A stretch of 31,975 nt of DNA from a bacterium. GTDB taxonomy: Bacteria > Patescibacteriota > Minisyncoccia > Moranbacterales > UBA2206. The notes under the pieces are model-generated. The model saw only the letters and a program-made list of their open reading frames with translations, searched no databases and was not told where the DNA came from. The stretch spans positions 1 through 31,975 of the forward strand of contig JAJYJP010000003.1 in assembly GCA_021789395.1 (NCBI GenBank). The letters run 5' to 3'. Below, piece after piece: positions 8,679 through 15,636 of this stretch (the stretch's first letter is position 1; each line of letters starts with the position of its first letter). The translations under genes were made by a program, and so were the position numbers.

Positions 8679-11162
8679 ATGGAAAAACATTCTGAACAAA
8701 AATTAGAAAAAATAGAAACGGAAAAAACAAAATTCGAATTCAAAGACTTAGCAGAAGCCGAGCAATATTTGGATTGGAAAAGAAATGTACCGCAGGAAGT
8801 CAGACGTCTGGTAGAAAGCGCCATTCTCGAAAAAGAAATAGAACCCGGGCAAACAGGATTACCTTTGAGCGATCAATTCTTGGATGCCTTGGACAAATCT
8901 TTGCGCGATAAGAAGTTTACCTCTCAAACCGGAAGCGATCCGCGAATAAACAATTTGTTGGAGCCGCTGGAAAGAGTCGAAACCAAGGGCGGATATTTGA
9001 ACGTTTTCGAAACCCTCACCAATCCGTCGGTATCTTGGAGTCTGAAAAAGAAGGTTTACGATACGCAAATCAAGGTTGCTTTGGAATGGTTGGCTTCGCA
9101 GGATTTGAAAAAAATATCCGAAAAGGTCGTAGAGCAATCCGAAGAAAGAAAAGAGCAAGCGCAGAAACAGGAAAATCCCGAAGACCAGGTTCCGCCGCAA
9201 AGCGAAGACGTCCGCTCTTCCATGGAAGGCGGAATGGAAAAAAGAGAAGGCGAACCGCAGGCTCAATTTCGCGTCAATCCTTTTTATGGCGGATACTACA
9301 AACAACTGACTTTCAATCGATTCAATCAGGAAACTTTGAAGTGGGAAAAACCGGAAAATGTTTTCCGCGATGCGGAAAGTGAAACGCTGGATACGTTGAA
9401 AGGCAGAATCCTGGCCGGAAAAGTTTCCGGCAAATCGCCGTTGTCTTTACCGTTGCCTTATGATTGGGCGATCGACATCGAAGGTTTGCAGACCAACGCG
9501 CCCGAAGGAAGCGCAAGAATCATGAGAAATCAAAACGGACTTTGGTATCTTGAAATCGATGCCGAAGGCGTATTCGATTACCAAATAAAGACCGGACCCA
9601 GAAAAGTTTTGGAAACGAAAGAAAAATTGCCCGAAGCGGAAATGGGGGGAGAAATTCCCAAAGAACTTGTTCAAAAAATCGAAGAGCTCAAGAAAAGCAG
9701 CTTGCCGAAAATGAGACAGATTCGGGAATTGGCAAAGTTTATCAGAGGCAGCCTGACATATTCCAACAGCAACGAGGCCTGGAAAAAATACGCGGCCTAT
9801 CCACCTGAATTTTTCAAAAGGATTTGGAAGGGGAAAGAAGCGGATTGTTTCGTGGCCAATACGTTGGCTGTCCGCGCCATCTCGGAAATAGACAAGAACG
9901 TAAATTTCGCCGGCGGTTTTTTGGTCAAAGAAAAAAACAAAGAAGGCGAGGCCGTCATGCATTCAGGAAACGGACACGCCTGGTTGGAAGTTTGGGATTC
10001 CTTGAGCGGGCGGGCGATCAGGTTGGACGCCACGCCGAAAGGAGATCCGAATGTCGATGAAGAGCAGCAGGAAAAAGATTTGGAAGGAGAAACCGACGAA
10101 GGCGATTACGGGGAATCGGATGAAGAATTAGCCAGCGAGGAGGAAATCAAAAAGAAAATAGAAGAAATGCAAGAAAGTCAGGGAAAGAAGGATAAGCGGA
10201 AAGCGACTCATGCCGATCTGGAACAGGCGCATTTCGCCGAATTGGCCGAGTGCACGCCGGCCCAAGCGCGGGAATTTCTCTCCGCCCTGGAAAGAGTGAG
10301 ACAAATAAAGGACGATCAAGGCAATCCGATCAGCGATCTACTCAAAGACGAATGGAAGAAAATAATCATAGAAAGGAAAATCGAAGCGATTGATTACCGC
10401 GGGCCGGTCAGGATGGATGAAGGCGATCGTTTGGAAGATCCGGTGAGTGCGCGCATAGATATCCGTTCCCGTGAATTCAATCCGAGCGGATTTGAAAAAC
10501 ATGAAGTTGTTGAAAAAACAGAAACCGATTTCGGCGGGATCAATATATATTTTTCATTCGACCTTTCCGGTTCCATGAAAGACGCCGATGGAGCAAGTGG
10601 AAGAATAAAGGCGGACGTGCAAAGAGACGTCGCGCTTCTGTTCGTGGACAGTTTGATGCAGTGCGCGTATATTTCCCGACAGCAAGGAGAAAATTCTGAT
10701 TTACTGCCGGTCAAAATTATGGTAACATTAGCCTCAAGTACGGGAGAAGTCAGGCTTCATTTGACGGACAAATGGGGACCCAAAGAACAGTGGGCTTTAT
10801 ATTCCGCCTTGAACCAATTGGCAAGCGGCGGAACGCCCACGCACCAAACTCTAGAGTTGATAGAAGCGGACTTCGACAAAGAATCGGCGGATCTCAAAAA
10901 GAAAAGAGTTTCCAAAGAAAAGTTGCCGCTGCATTATGTGGCGGAAATTTCCGACGGAGCTCCCGATGATTTTTCCGAAACGGAAAGCATGCACGAAAAG
11001 CTCAAGAAAAAGGGAGCCGTAGTCAGAAGTTATACTATCGGCGGAACATCCCGAAGCGCGGACGCGGCCGAGCCGATTGATTCATTTTCAAAACTGCCGC
11101 AAATTCTGGGAAGAGACATAATTGAAAAATTTAAAAAACTTAACCCGCGGAGAGTAAAATAA
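8679..11162 (+). CDS. Transglutaminase-like and von Willebrand factor A (VWA) fusion protein
   Basis: Numbered from the ATG, this is 827 residues; a GTG eight codons earlier is possible but lies almost at the promoter start point. The first 200 residues are charged and helical. A transglutaminase-like (cysteine-protease fold) domain follows, with a plausible Cys390 (EADCFVAN), His433 (GNGHAWLEVW), Asp450 (RLDATPKGD) triad. A very acidic and Lys-rich linker covers about 460-520. The C-terminal VWA domain has a complete metal-binding MIDAS site: DLSGS (628-632), GGTPT near 719, and SDGAPDD. No signal peptide or membrane segment is seen, so the protein is probably cytoplasmic. The next gene, the DGR target, starts 11 nt downstream. 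The domains are seen directly; a scaffold or processing role linked to the variable protein is inferred. Confidence 0.8.
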   Translation: MEKHSEQKLEKIETEKTKFEFKDLAEAEQYLDWKRNVPQEVRRLVESAILEKEIEPGQTGLPLSDQFLDALDKSLRDKKFTSQTGSDPRINNLLEPLERVETKGGYLNVFETLTNPSVSWSLKKKVYDTQIKVALEWLASQDLKKISEKVVEQSEERKEQAQKQENPEDQVPPQSEDVRSSMEGGMEKREGEPQAQFRVNPFYGGYYKQLTFNRFNQETLKWEKPENVFRDAESETLDTLKGRILAGKVSGKSPLSLPLPYDWAIDIEGLQTNAPEGSARIMRNQNGLWYLEIDAEGVFDYQIKTGPRKVLETKEKLPEAEMGGEIPKELVQKIEELKKSSLPKMRQIRELAKFIRGSLTYSNSNEAWKKYAAYPPEFFKRIWKGKEADCFVANTLAVRAISEIDKNVNFAGGFLVKEKNKEGEAVMHSGNGHAWLEVWDSLSGRAIRLDATPKGDPNVDEEQQEKDLEGETDEGDYGESDEELASEEEIKKKIEEMQESQGKKDKRKATHADLEQAHFAELAECTPAQAREFLSALERVRQIKDDQGNPISDLLKDEWKKIIIERKIEAIDYRGPVRMDEGDRLEDPVSARIDIRSREFNPSGFEKHEVVEKTETDFGGINIYFSFDLSGSMKDADGASGRIKADVQRDVALLFVDSLMQCAYISRQQGENSDLLPVKIMVTLASSTGEVRLHLTDKWGPKEQWALYSALNQLASGGTPTHQTLELIEADFDKESADLKKKRVSKEKLPLHYVAEISDGAPDDFSETESMHEKLKKKGAVVRSYTIGGTSRSADAAEPIDSFSKLPQILGRDIIEKFKKLNPRRVK

Positions 11163-11173
11163 AATCAAACTAT

Positions 11174-12103
11174 ATGTTTGAGAATCCGAAAAATTTTCAG
11201 CCATTCACGATCGATAAGGAAGAAGATTCGAAGAGAATCAGACCTTTGACAATCGAGGAAAGAGAAGAACTTGGCTTGGAAGAGAAAAGCAAAAAGAAGA
11301 AGGAATCCAAAGAAACTGCTTCTCGGGTTTTGCGTGCCTCCTGGAAAAATCCGGAAAACCAGAATAAAAGGGAGGTTGAAATTGACATCGAAGAAGAAAT
11401 TCAATTGTTTGAAAGGGTGTACGATAATTTGTCTGTGAAAATTGATAAAGAGGAGATCCGTTCAATTTGGAAACGAAATTTCGAATCAATGAAAAAAGAA
11501 ATCGAGACTTATGGTTACGATACCATAATAATCGTTCCCGAAGATCTCCCGACAGGGGAAAGTGTGGATAGGGAAATAATTGAGACCATGGATGAAGGTG
11601 CGGGCAAAGGCAAGGTTGCGGCGACCAACTATTTGGTGGATAAAAACAGCATAACCACGCCTGAAAAACCGAAATACAGGATTATTCTTACAAAAGGAGA
11701 ACAAAATATTGCGGAAACTTCCGATCCGTTGCTCAAGGCTACTTTGGGCAAAAGCATGGAGTATCTGACCGGATTGAGCAAACAAGAAATAGAACAAAGA
11801 ATCCAGCGAGGCGATGAACTGCCGATCGATTTCAAAGTCAACACTGGTGGTCACGAAACGGAAATAAAGGCCGATGGAATGTCGCTCCAGGAATATATGA
11901 TTTTTCAACGCGCTTATTTCGAGAAAAACAAGAAACATCTCGACGAAAACGGCTGGACATGGTTGCCGAAATCTTTCTCCGGTTCCCACGTCGTGGATGC
12001 GCGCTGGCTTCCGGTCGTTCGGCGGCTGGACGTCTTTGCCCTTGGTGCTTCGTCTCGGGATGTCCCTCTTGGTCTCCGCCTCTCCCGTAGTTTCTCGAAC
12101 TGA
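11174..12103 (+). CDS. DGR target protein with C-terminal variable region
   Basis: This 309-residue protein is the variable protein of a diversity-generating retroelement. The N-terminal half is charged and unrecognised. From about residue 210 (DGMSLQEYMIFQRAYF, then NGWTWLP) it resembles the C-type-lectin (FGE-sulfatase-like) fold typical of DGR targets, ending in the hallmark GLRLSRSF. Residues 269-306 are encoded by the VR. Compared with the template, 14 positions differ: 275, 277, 279, 281, 282, 284, 286, 288, 290, 291, 294, 296, 297 and 298. Template Asn, Asp and Gln codons have become Asp, Arg, Leu, Val, Phe, Gly, Ser and Pro. No stop codon was created. There is no signal peptide, so the binding partner is probably intracellular or export is non-classical. 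It is most likely co-transcribed with the VWA gene 11 nt upstream. What it binds is unknown. Confidence 0.9.
   Translation: MFENPKNFQPFTIDKEEDSKRIRPLTIEEREELGLEEKSKKKKESKETASRVLRASWKNPENQNKREVEIDIEEEIQLFERVYDNLSVKIDKEEIRSIWKRNFESMKKEIETYGYDTIIIVPEDLPTGESVDREIIETMDEGAGKGKVAATNYLVDKNSITTPEKPKYRIILTKGEQNIAETSDPLLKATLGKSMEYLTGLSKQEIEQRIQRGDELPIDFKVNTGGHETEIKADGMSLQEYMIFQRAYFEKNKKHLDENGWTWLPKSFSGSHVVDARWLPVVRRLDVFALGASSRDVPLGLRLSRSFSN
11977..12093 (+). repeat. DGR variable region (VR)
   Basis: These 117 nt align without gaps to the template repeat at 12412-12528. Twenty positions that are A in the template are G (6), C (6) or T (8) here. Five template adenines are unchanged. Only one non-adenine differs (C to T at 12073). 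The last 27 nt after the final changed adenine are A-poor and C/T-rich, as expected for the initiation-of-mutagenic-homing segment. The gene stops 10 nt after the VR. Confidence 0.97.
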
Positions 12104-12160
12104 TTTTAGCTTCGTATCTTTTTAACTTCTTTTTTATTTTTCTTTTTTGTCCTGTTAAAT

Positions 12161-12186
12161 TGCGGCGTAGCCGCACCGCTATAGCG
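12161..12186 (+). other. Two small palindromes downstream of the VR
   Basis: TGCGGC-GTA-GCCGCA (12161-12175) and CGCTATAGCG (12177-12186) follow the variable gene by about 60 nt. Many DGRs have a hairpin or cruciform just past the VR that aids retrohoming, usually closer than this. They could also serve as an unusual transcript end, although no T run follows. Confidence 0.4.
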
Positions 12187-12196
12187 ATTTAATATG

Positions 12197-12710
12197 TTGA
12201 ATTCGGGCTAGTACAATCATTATTCTTGTGTAAAACAGGGAAGTGGTTTGCCCGAAACGATTTCAAATACGAAAGACATCCGTTTGAAAACGGATGGTAA
12301 GTTTTGAAATTGCAAGTGAGAAACTACAGTTTTTCCTAAGGCAAACGGGTTGCCTTGATAAATCGCGATGAGCGAATGAATATGGGACAGGAAAAGCTAA
12401 AAGAGGCGGGGCTCCGGTTCCCACGTCGTGAATGCGAACTGGAATCCGGACGATCGGCAGCTGAACGTCAATGCCAATGATGCTTCGAATCGGAATGACA
12501 ATCTTGGCCTCCGCCTCTCCCGTAGTTTATATTATTGAATTCGGAGCCGGAGCGAAATAAACGGGGACACCATCGTGGAATACAGGACAAAACGATGGTT
12601 GCGGAAATCCGCGTAAAAATGAATGGCGAGGGAGGCAACTCATTGCAGTTGCTTCTTGTAAACTCGCCTCTCTCTAAAAGATTATTTTATAACAAGCGAT
12701 TTTTTAGAGG
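12197..12710 (+). ncRNA. Probable DGR template RNA, hairpin-rich, containing the TR
   Basis: This stretch has no credible gene but many perfect stems. Upstream of the TR: 12277-12284 with 12289-12296 (TGAA loop) and 12338-12344 with 12350-12356. Downstream: 12569-12576 with 12592-12599, GCGGA/TCCGC at 12601-12612, GGCGAG/CTCGCC at 12625-12668 enclosing GCAACT/AGTTGC at 12635-12652, and 12672-12679 with 12702-12709. In studied DGRs the structured RNA downstream of the TR is needed for priming cDNA synthesis. The ends given are approximate. A 10-nt direct repeat, TTGAATTCGG, flanks the upstream part and TR (12197-12206 and 12535-12544). Confidence 0.65.
12412..12528 (+). repeat. DGR template repeat (TR)
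   Basis: This 117-nt non-coding copy of the VR lies 318 nt downstream of it in the same orientation. Read in the VR frame, it is full of AAC, AAT and GAT codons (Asn, Asp) in the pattern NANWNPDDRQ, the design that lets adenine-directed mutation diversify residues while avoiding stops. The identity begins abruptly at CTCCGG and ends at CGTAGTTT. Confidence 0.97.
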
Positions 12711-12737
12711 GAAAATAAAAAAACAGGAGGAGTGAAA

Positions 12738-13067
12738 ATGAAAAAGATTATTTTGGTGCTGGTTGCGGTTCTTGCAGTTATGGTTGTTTATGGTTGCGAT
12801 AACGAGAAAATCAGCAAGGCCGAGGCGAAGAAGATGGTTGGCACGTGGAAAGTGGTTTCCGTAAATTGTCCGGAGGTATTGGCGGAAAAGGACGGACAGT
12901 ACCGGACGTTTAATTACAAAACGGATGATATGGAGGCTTCCTATCCAGTGATTATTCAGGAGTGCCGGCAGCAAGTCCGGCCGGGCTGGATGGTTCAGGT
13001 AAAAACTCCAAATAACTACTGGCTTTTTCCTCCGGTGGTCTCAAAAAGAAAGGAGGCGCAAAAGTGA
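12738..13067 (+). CDS. Small lipoprotein of unknown function
   Basis: The protein is 109 residues from the ATG at 12738, which is 8 nt after a strong AGGAGG; the ATG six nt earlier is badly spaced. It begins with two Lys and a hydrophobic stretch ending in VVYGC, a lipoprotein signal with the modified Cys near residue 20. The mature part starts charged and contains MVGTWKVVSV, which recalls lipocalin-like beta barrels, but this is only a resemblance. Three more Cys are present. Its stop overlaps the start of the next small gene (GTGA), so the two are co-translated. It lies directly after the DGR RNA region. Confidence 0.7.
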   Translation: MKKIILVLVAVLAVMVVYGCDNEKISKAEAKKMVGTWKVVSVNCPEVLAEKDGQYRTFNYKTDDMEASYPVIIQECRQQVRPGWMVQVKTPNNYWLFPPVVSKRKEAQK

Positions 13068-13216
13068 AGAAGCGCAGACAGCCGAAGGTGAGAGTGCCCA
13101 AAGAAGTTGCTGCGGGCACTCTCAGACATCGGGGTGGACCTAACTCATCTCATAAGGGAGAGAGAGGCTACGATCGGGAAAAAGAAAAAGAAAAACAAAG
13201 GAGGTTATTTGACTAA
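13064..13216 (+). CDS. Small basic protein, 50 residues
   Basis: The GTG start overlaps the preceding stop codon and has a strong AAGGAGG site 7 nt upstream. The product is very basic (Lys/Arg-rich) with a central RHRGGPNSSHKGERGYDR and a Lys/Glu-rich tail, so it may bind nucleic acid. No family is recognised. Start overlap and SD quality support real translation. Confidence 0.6.
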   Translation: MKKRRQPKVRVPKEVAAGTLRHRGGPNSSHKGERGYDREKEKEKQRRLFD

Positions 13217-13218
13217 TC

Positions 13219-13256
13219 CGGCAAGCTGATTTATCATAATCTGTCTTGCCGCCTTT
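13219..13256 (+). terminator. Terminator after the lipoprotein / basic-protein pair
   Basis: CGGCAAG (13219-13225) pairs with CTTGCCG (13245-13251) around a long loop, followed by CCTTTT. Confidence 0.5.
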
Positions 13257-13302
13257 TCAGAGATTTTAATTATTTGAAATTTCTGAAAAGGAGTTTCACT
13301 CC
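13252..13302 (+). promoter_or_regulatory. Stacked hairpins upstream of the zinc-ribbon gene
   Basis: CCTTTTCAGA (13252-13261) is the exact complement of TCTGAAAAGG (13282-13291). A second hairpin, GGAGT-TTC-ACTCC, follows at 13290-13302. The second one could hide or mimic an SD site. They form the leader of the next gene or the tail of the previous one. Confidence 0.45.
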
Positions 13303-13341
13303 TAAAAAAGTTTTTATTAAAAAATACACGGAGGTGAAAAG

Positions 13342-13953
13342 ATGATGGAACAGCGTTTGGAGATGAATCTGGAACAGCGTCTTACGCTTGAGCAGAGGCT
13401 TAAGCTTCAAGCGAGGATCTTGGGACTGCGTCTTAAGCTGATCGGGAAGATTTATGGAGAAACTTACAAACCGCACGCGGTTTGCCCGAAGTGTAACCGC
13501 CGACTGACACCGATTGAGATTCTCAAAGGTTTCAAGAGGGATGTCAACGACTACACAACCAAGTGTCCGCGCTGCAAGCACCGGTTTGAGCCGCAGCTCA
13601 TACAAAGGAACTTAACTGGCTCGACAACGCTTCCGTTTTTCTGCCCGTCGCAGACTCTCAACCAGCTGCACGGAAAGGAAAAACTGTCGCCGGCCGAAAT
13701 CCAAAAGAACCACGCTGCGCTTTACCGTTGCGCAACGGTGCATTTTGGCGGGCTTCTTCAGGCGTTTCAGAAAGTCGGAATCAATTACCAGTTCACAGAA
13801 CCGGTAATGAAGTGGGAAAAGAAAGTGAAAACTTTTCTCGGACTGCTTCCTGATTCCGTTATTGCCCGCCTGGTCCGGGTGAAATATGCCGAGGTGCGCA
13901 AGCTTCGCCTCCGTCTGAACATTCCTCGTTACCGCTCAGAGAATCTTCTCTGA
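13342..13953 (+). CDS. Zinc-ribbon protein with C-terminal helix-turn-helix
   Basis: This 203-residue protein has an ideal SD (GGAGGTG, 5 nt spacing). Its first 26 residues repeat a MEQRL/LEQRL unit (MEQRLEMNLEQRLTLEQRL), reminiscent of the glutamine/leucine-rich sigma-54 region I but too short to call. A zinc ribbon follows, with CPKC (about 50-53) and CPRC (about 77-80). The C-terminal 40 residues (LLPDSVIARLVRVKYAEVRKLRLRLNIPRYR) look like a helix-turn-helix of the kind that recognises DNA. The likely role is a small DNA- or RNA-polymerase-binding regulator; the target is unknown. It has its own terminator. Confidence 0.65.
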   Translation: MMEQRLEMNLEQRLTLEQRLKLQARILGLRLKLIGKIYGETYKPHAVCPKCNRRLTPIEILKGFKRDVNDYTTKCPRCKHRFEPQLIQRNLTGSTTLPFFCPSQTLNQLHGKEKLSPAEIQKNHAALYRCATVHFGGLLQAFQKVGINYQFTEPVMKWEKKVKTFLGLLPDSVIARLVRVKYAEVRKLRLRLNIPRYRSENLL

Positions 13954-13964
13954 ACTTTCGTAAA

Positions 13965-14008
13965 AGCCGCTTTGTCTTATGTTTTTAGGCAAGGCGGCTG
14001 GTTTTTTT
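13965..14008 (+). terminator. Intrinsic terminator
   Basis: AGCCGC (13965-13970) pairs with GCGGCT (13994-13999), with further inner pairs, followed by seven T. Confidence 0.8.
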
Positions 14009-14009
14009 C

Positions 14010-14037
14010 TTGACTTTTAAAGTTTAAGGAGTATAAA
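14010..14037 (+). promoter_or_regulatory. Sigma-70 promoter for the 90-residue orphan gene
   Basis: TTGACT (14010-14015), a 16-nt spacer and TATAAA (14032-14037), placed directly after the previous terminator and 39 nt before the GTG start. Confidence 0.7.
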
Positions 14038-14075
14038 TAATAGTTCTCTATAAAATTGAAACAGGAGGTTTTCGC

Positions 14076-14348
14076 GTGAAAAAGCATCCGGTAAAGGTTG
14101 AGGGTTTCAATGGAAACCTGGAAGAACTCGCCCGGGCTATTTTCGGGATGAGGTATGATGTAGTTGTCGAATTTCTCAAGCATTCCCAAAAGGAACTACG
14201 CAGGCAATCAGAGGGAGATGAGGGGCGCGGCAGGATTAAACTTTCAAATCTTCTTTCTGATGCCGAGCAGAAGACAGTAGAGCTGCAGGAAATAATGGAA
14301 AAAATTTTCCTGGTTTGCAAACCTTTTATGAAAAACGAGCTGGATTGA
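14076..14348 (+). CDS. Small helical protein of unknown function, 90 residues
   Basis: The GTG start is 7 nt after AGGAGG. The product is soluble, charged and predicted helical, with a segment NLEELARAIFGMRYDVVVEFLKHSQKEL. No family is recognised. It is a single-gene transcription unit with its own promoter and terminator. Confidence 0.65.
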   Translation: MKKHPVKVEGFNGNLEELARAIFGMRYDVVVEFLKHSQKELRRQSEGDEGRGRIKLSNLLSDAEQKTVELQEIMEKIFLVCKPFMKNELD

Positions 14349-14370
14349 TAGTGGTCCAGCTCAAGATTGC

Positions 14371-14402
14371 GAGGGTATGTCGTAGACACGCCCTCTTTTT
14401 TT
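14371..14402 (+). terminator. Intrinsic terminator
   Basis: GAGGG (14371-14375) pairs with CCCTC (14391-14395), with an inner TGTC/GACA stem, followed by seven T. Confidence 0.85.
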
Positions 14403-14487
14403 GTCAATATTGCCATAACATTACCTATAATCTAAACTAAACACAGTAGATTTGAACTACTAAAAACTATCTTGAGGAGGATCACCG

Positions 14488-14664
14488 GTGAATTATGGCA
14501 ATAACGTTTGGTATTTTCCTTACACTCAATATGAATTTGCCAACGGTTTGTCTTCTTTTTTAAAAAATCATCCTAATTTGGAAGTTGCTGCAATGGCTGG
14601 GGCTGGAACCGGACCAACTTATGGCGAGCAAGGTTATTTTGTAGTCTTGAGAAAGAAAAAATAA
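14488..14664 (+). CDS. Small protein of unknown function, 58 residues
   Basis: The GTG start is preceded by GAGGAGG at 7-8 nt. A TATAAT (14426-14431) with TTGTCA 19 nt upstream is a plausible promoter, and a terminator follows the stop codon within 10 nt. The product is aromatic-rich at the start (MNYGNNVWYFPYTQYEF), glycine-rich in the middle, and ends in a basic tail. The pattern, a short mixed alpha/beta domain, is reminiscent of small signal-response proteins, but no family is recognised. Confidence 0.6.
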   Translation: MNYGNNVWYFPYTQYEFANGLSSFLKNHPNLEVAAMAGAGTGPTYGEQGYFVVLRKKK

Positions 14665-14672
14665 TTGAAATC

Positions 14673-14710
14673 GAGGGCGGTCTGGCAAATGCTAGATGCG
14701 CTCTTTTTTT
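14673..14710 (+). terminator. Intrinsic terminator
   Basis: A long interrupted stem (GAG-GC-TCT-GC pairing back to GC-AGA-GC-CTC, 14673-14703) is followed by seven T. Confidence 0.8.
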
Positions 14711-14718
14711 ATTTTAGA

Positions 14719-14753
14719 TATAGTGAGCACCACTGTGGGTAACTATGCAAAAG
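14719..14753. repeat. Dispersed repeat, copy 1
   Basis: TATAGTGAGCACC and GGGTAACTATGCAAAAG flank a short variable centre. The two halves form an imperfect dyad (ATAGT near the left end, ACTAT near the right). A second full copy is at 15375-15410 and a left half-copy at 18055-18070. Confidence 0.7.
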
Positions 14754-14771
14754 TTTTTATTATAGAAATTT

Positions 14772-14798
14772 AAAAGGAGCTGCGTTGTAACTCCTTTT
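14772..14798. terminator. Bidirectional terminator
   Basis: AAAAGGAG (14772-14779) pairs with CTCCTTTT (14791-14798) and has T or A runs on both sides. It mainly serves the leftward gene that stops at 14816. Confidence 0.75.
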
Positions 14799-14815
14799 TT
14801 AAGTATTGTTAGGTT

Positions 14816-15049
14816 TTATTTTAGTCCGAGTATTTCTCCGATCCTCTTGTGTGTTAAAAGTGAACCTTTGTCATTGTTTGTTATTTCTAATGTTCCAGAA
14901 AAAAACTGAGGATTAGGAGCCACTTCTATTCCAAGTATTTTTACCGTGGATTCACCGTAAGCTTTTTTTGAGGCCTTGCTGTCTTCATTAATAAAGCTCA
15001 AAAGCTTAATCAATGTTTCCAGGCTGATTCTTTCAAAGAGAATTTTCAT
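14816..15049 (-). CDS. Small protein of unknown function, 77 residues
   Basis: The start chosen is the ATG at 15049, because GGAGGG lies 7-8 nt upstream; a longer reading would place this SD inside the gene. The protein begins MKILFERISLETLIKLLSF and ends in THKRIGEILGLK, soluble and mixed helix/strand. No family is recognised. With the next leftward gene it forms an inverted two-gene block bracketed by copies of the dispersed repeat. Confidence 0.6.
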   Translation of the reverse strand: MKILFERISLETLIKLLSFINEDSKASKKAYGESTVKILGIEVAPNPQFFSGTLEITNNDKGSLLTHKRIGEILGLK

Positions 15050-15103
15050 TCTTTTTCCCTCCAATTTCAAAATTTATTTTTGAATTTTAAATTTGAAAGA
15101 CTC

Positions 15104-15301
15104 TTAAAAAGGTTTTTTCTGCAAGAATGAAACAATAATAGCAGTGGCTATTCCGAAGAGGATATCTCCGCTAAGCGTATACTTATTCAGAGCTTTCCAT
15201 GTGGGATTAGGATGGTAAACTTTGTAAGACTCACGCCAGCTTACGATGCCACCTATGATTAAAAGAACACAAACTAAAAAGGGAAAAATTAACTTGTCCA
15301 A
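15104..15301 (-). CDS. Small membrane protein, two transmembrane segments, 65 residues
   Basis: An SD site, GGGAGG, precedes the ATG. Hydrophobic stretches at about 4-20 and 45-60 are separated by a polar loop (SWRESYKVYHPNPTWKALNKYT), with a QKKPF tail. No family is recognised. It is upstream of, and probably co-transcribed with, the 77-residue gene 54 nt away. Confidence 0.6.
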   Translation of the reverse strand: MDKLIFPFLVCVLLIIGGIVSWRESYKVYHPNPTWKALNKYTLSGDILFGIATAIIVSFLQKKPF

Positions 15302-15374
15302 TTGGTTTTGACCTCCCTAGAGAAATTTATTTAACTCTATAAAAAGAGTTTGTAAAAGTCAAACTACCTTTATT

Positions 15375-15410
15375 TATAGTGAGCACCGCTAGGGGGTAAC
15401 TATGCAAAAG
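15375..15410. repeat. Dispersed repeat, copy 2
   Basis: This is the second full copy of the TATAGTGAGCACC...GGGTAACTATGCAAAAG repeat. It differs from copy 1 by a few bases and one extra G in the centre. The interval 15302-15636 otherwise holds a T-ended hairpin-like stretch near 15464-15494 and the PhoH promoter and leader; no gene is seen. Confidence 0.7.
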
Positions 15411-15502
15411 CCGGTAAGTATAATTTATGGCTTGTTTTCAATAATTCGGTTCTAATGTTCCTGAGCAAGCGGGGTATCGCCCAGTGGCTTTTTTATCGCT
15501 TA

Positions 15503-15607
15503 TTGCCATCTATTCTAACTTTGCTATACTTAAATCAGAAAAATCAAAGGGGGTGAAAAAGAGCAGCACCTTTACATCTTTAAGGCAATCCCATCGGGAT
15601 GCTTTTT
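15503..15607 (+). promoter_or_regulatory. Promoter and attenuator-like leader of the PhoH gene
   Basis: TTGCCA (15503-15508), 16 nt, and an extended -10 TGCTATACT (-10 at 15525-15530). The leader contains a GGGGGTGAA motif, a weak hairpin (GGTG with CACC), and a GGGAT/ATCCC hairpin at 15585-15602 followed by five T. It resembles a terminator placed before the gene, so read-through may be regulated. Confidence 0.55.
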
Positions 15608-15636
15608 AAATTTAAGGTTTAAAGAATGGAGAGAAA

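Noticed and set aside
11486..12176. Leftward frames over the variable protein and VR
   Set aside because: They are antisense to the DGR target; the adenine-directed pattern makes sense only in the rightward frame.
12535..12735. 66-codon open frame after the TR
   Set aside because: It spans the perfect hairpins of the proposed DGR RNA, has no SD, and its composition is explained by the stems; treated as non-coding.
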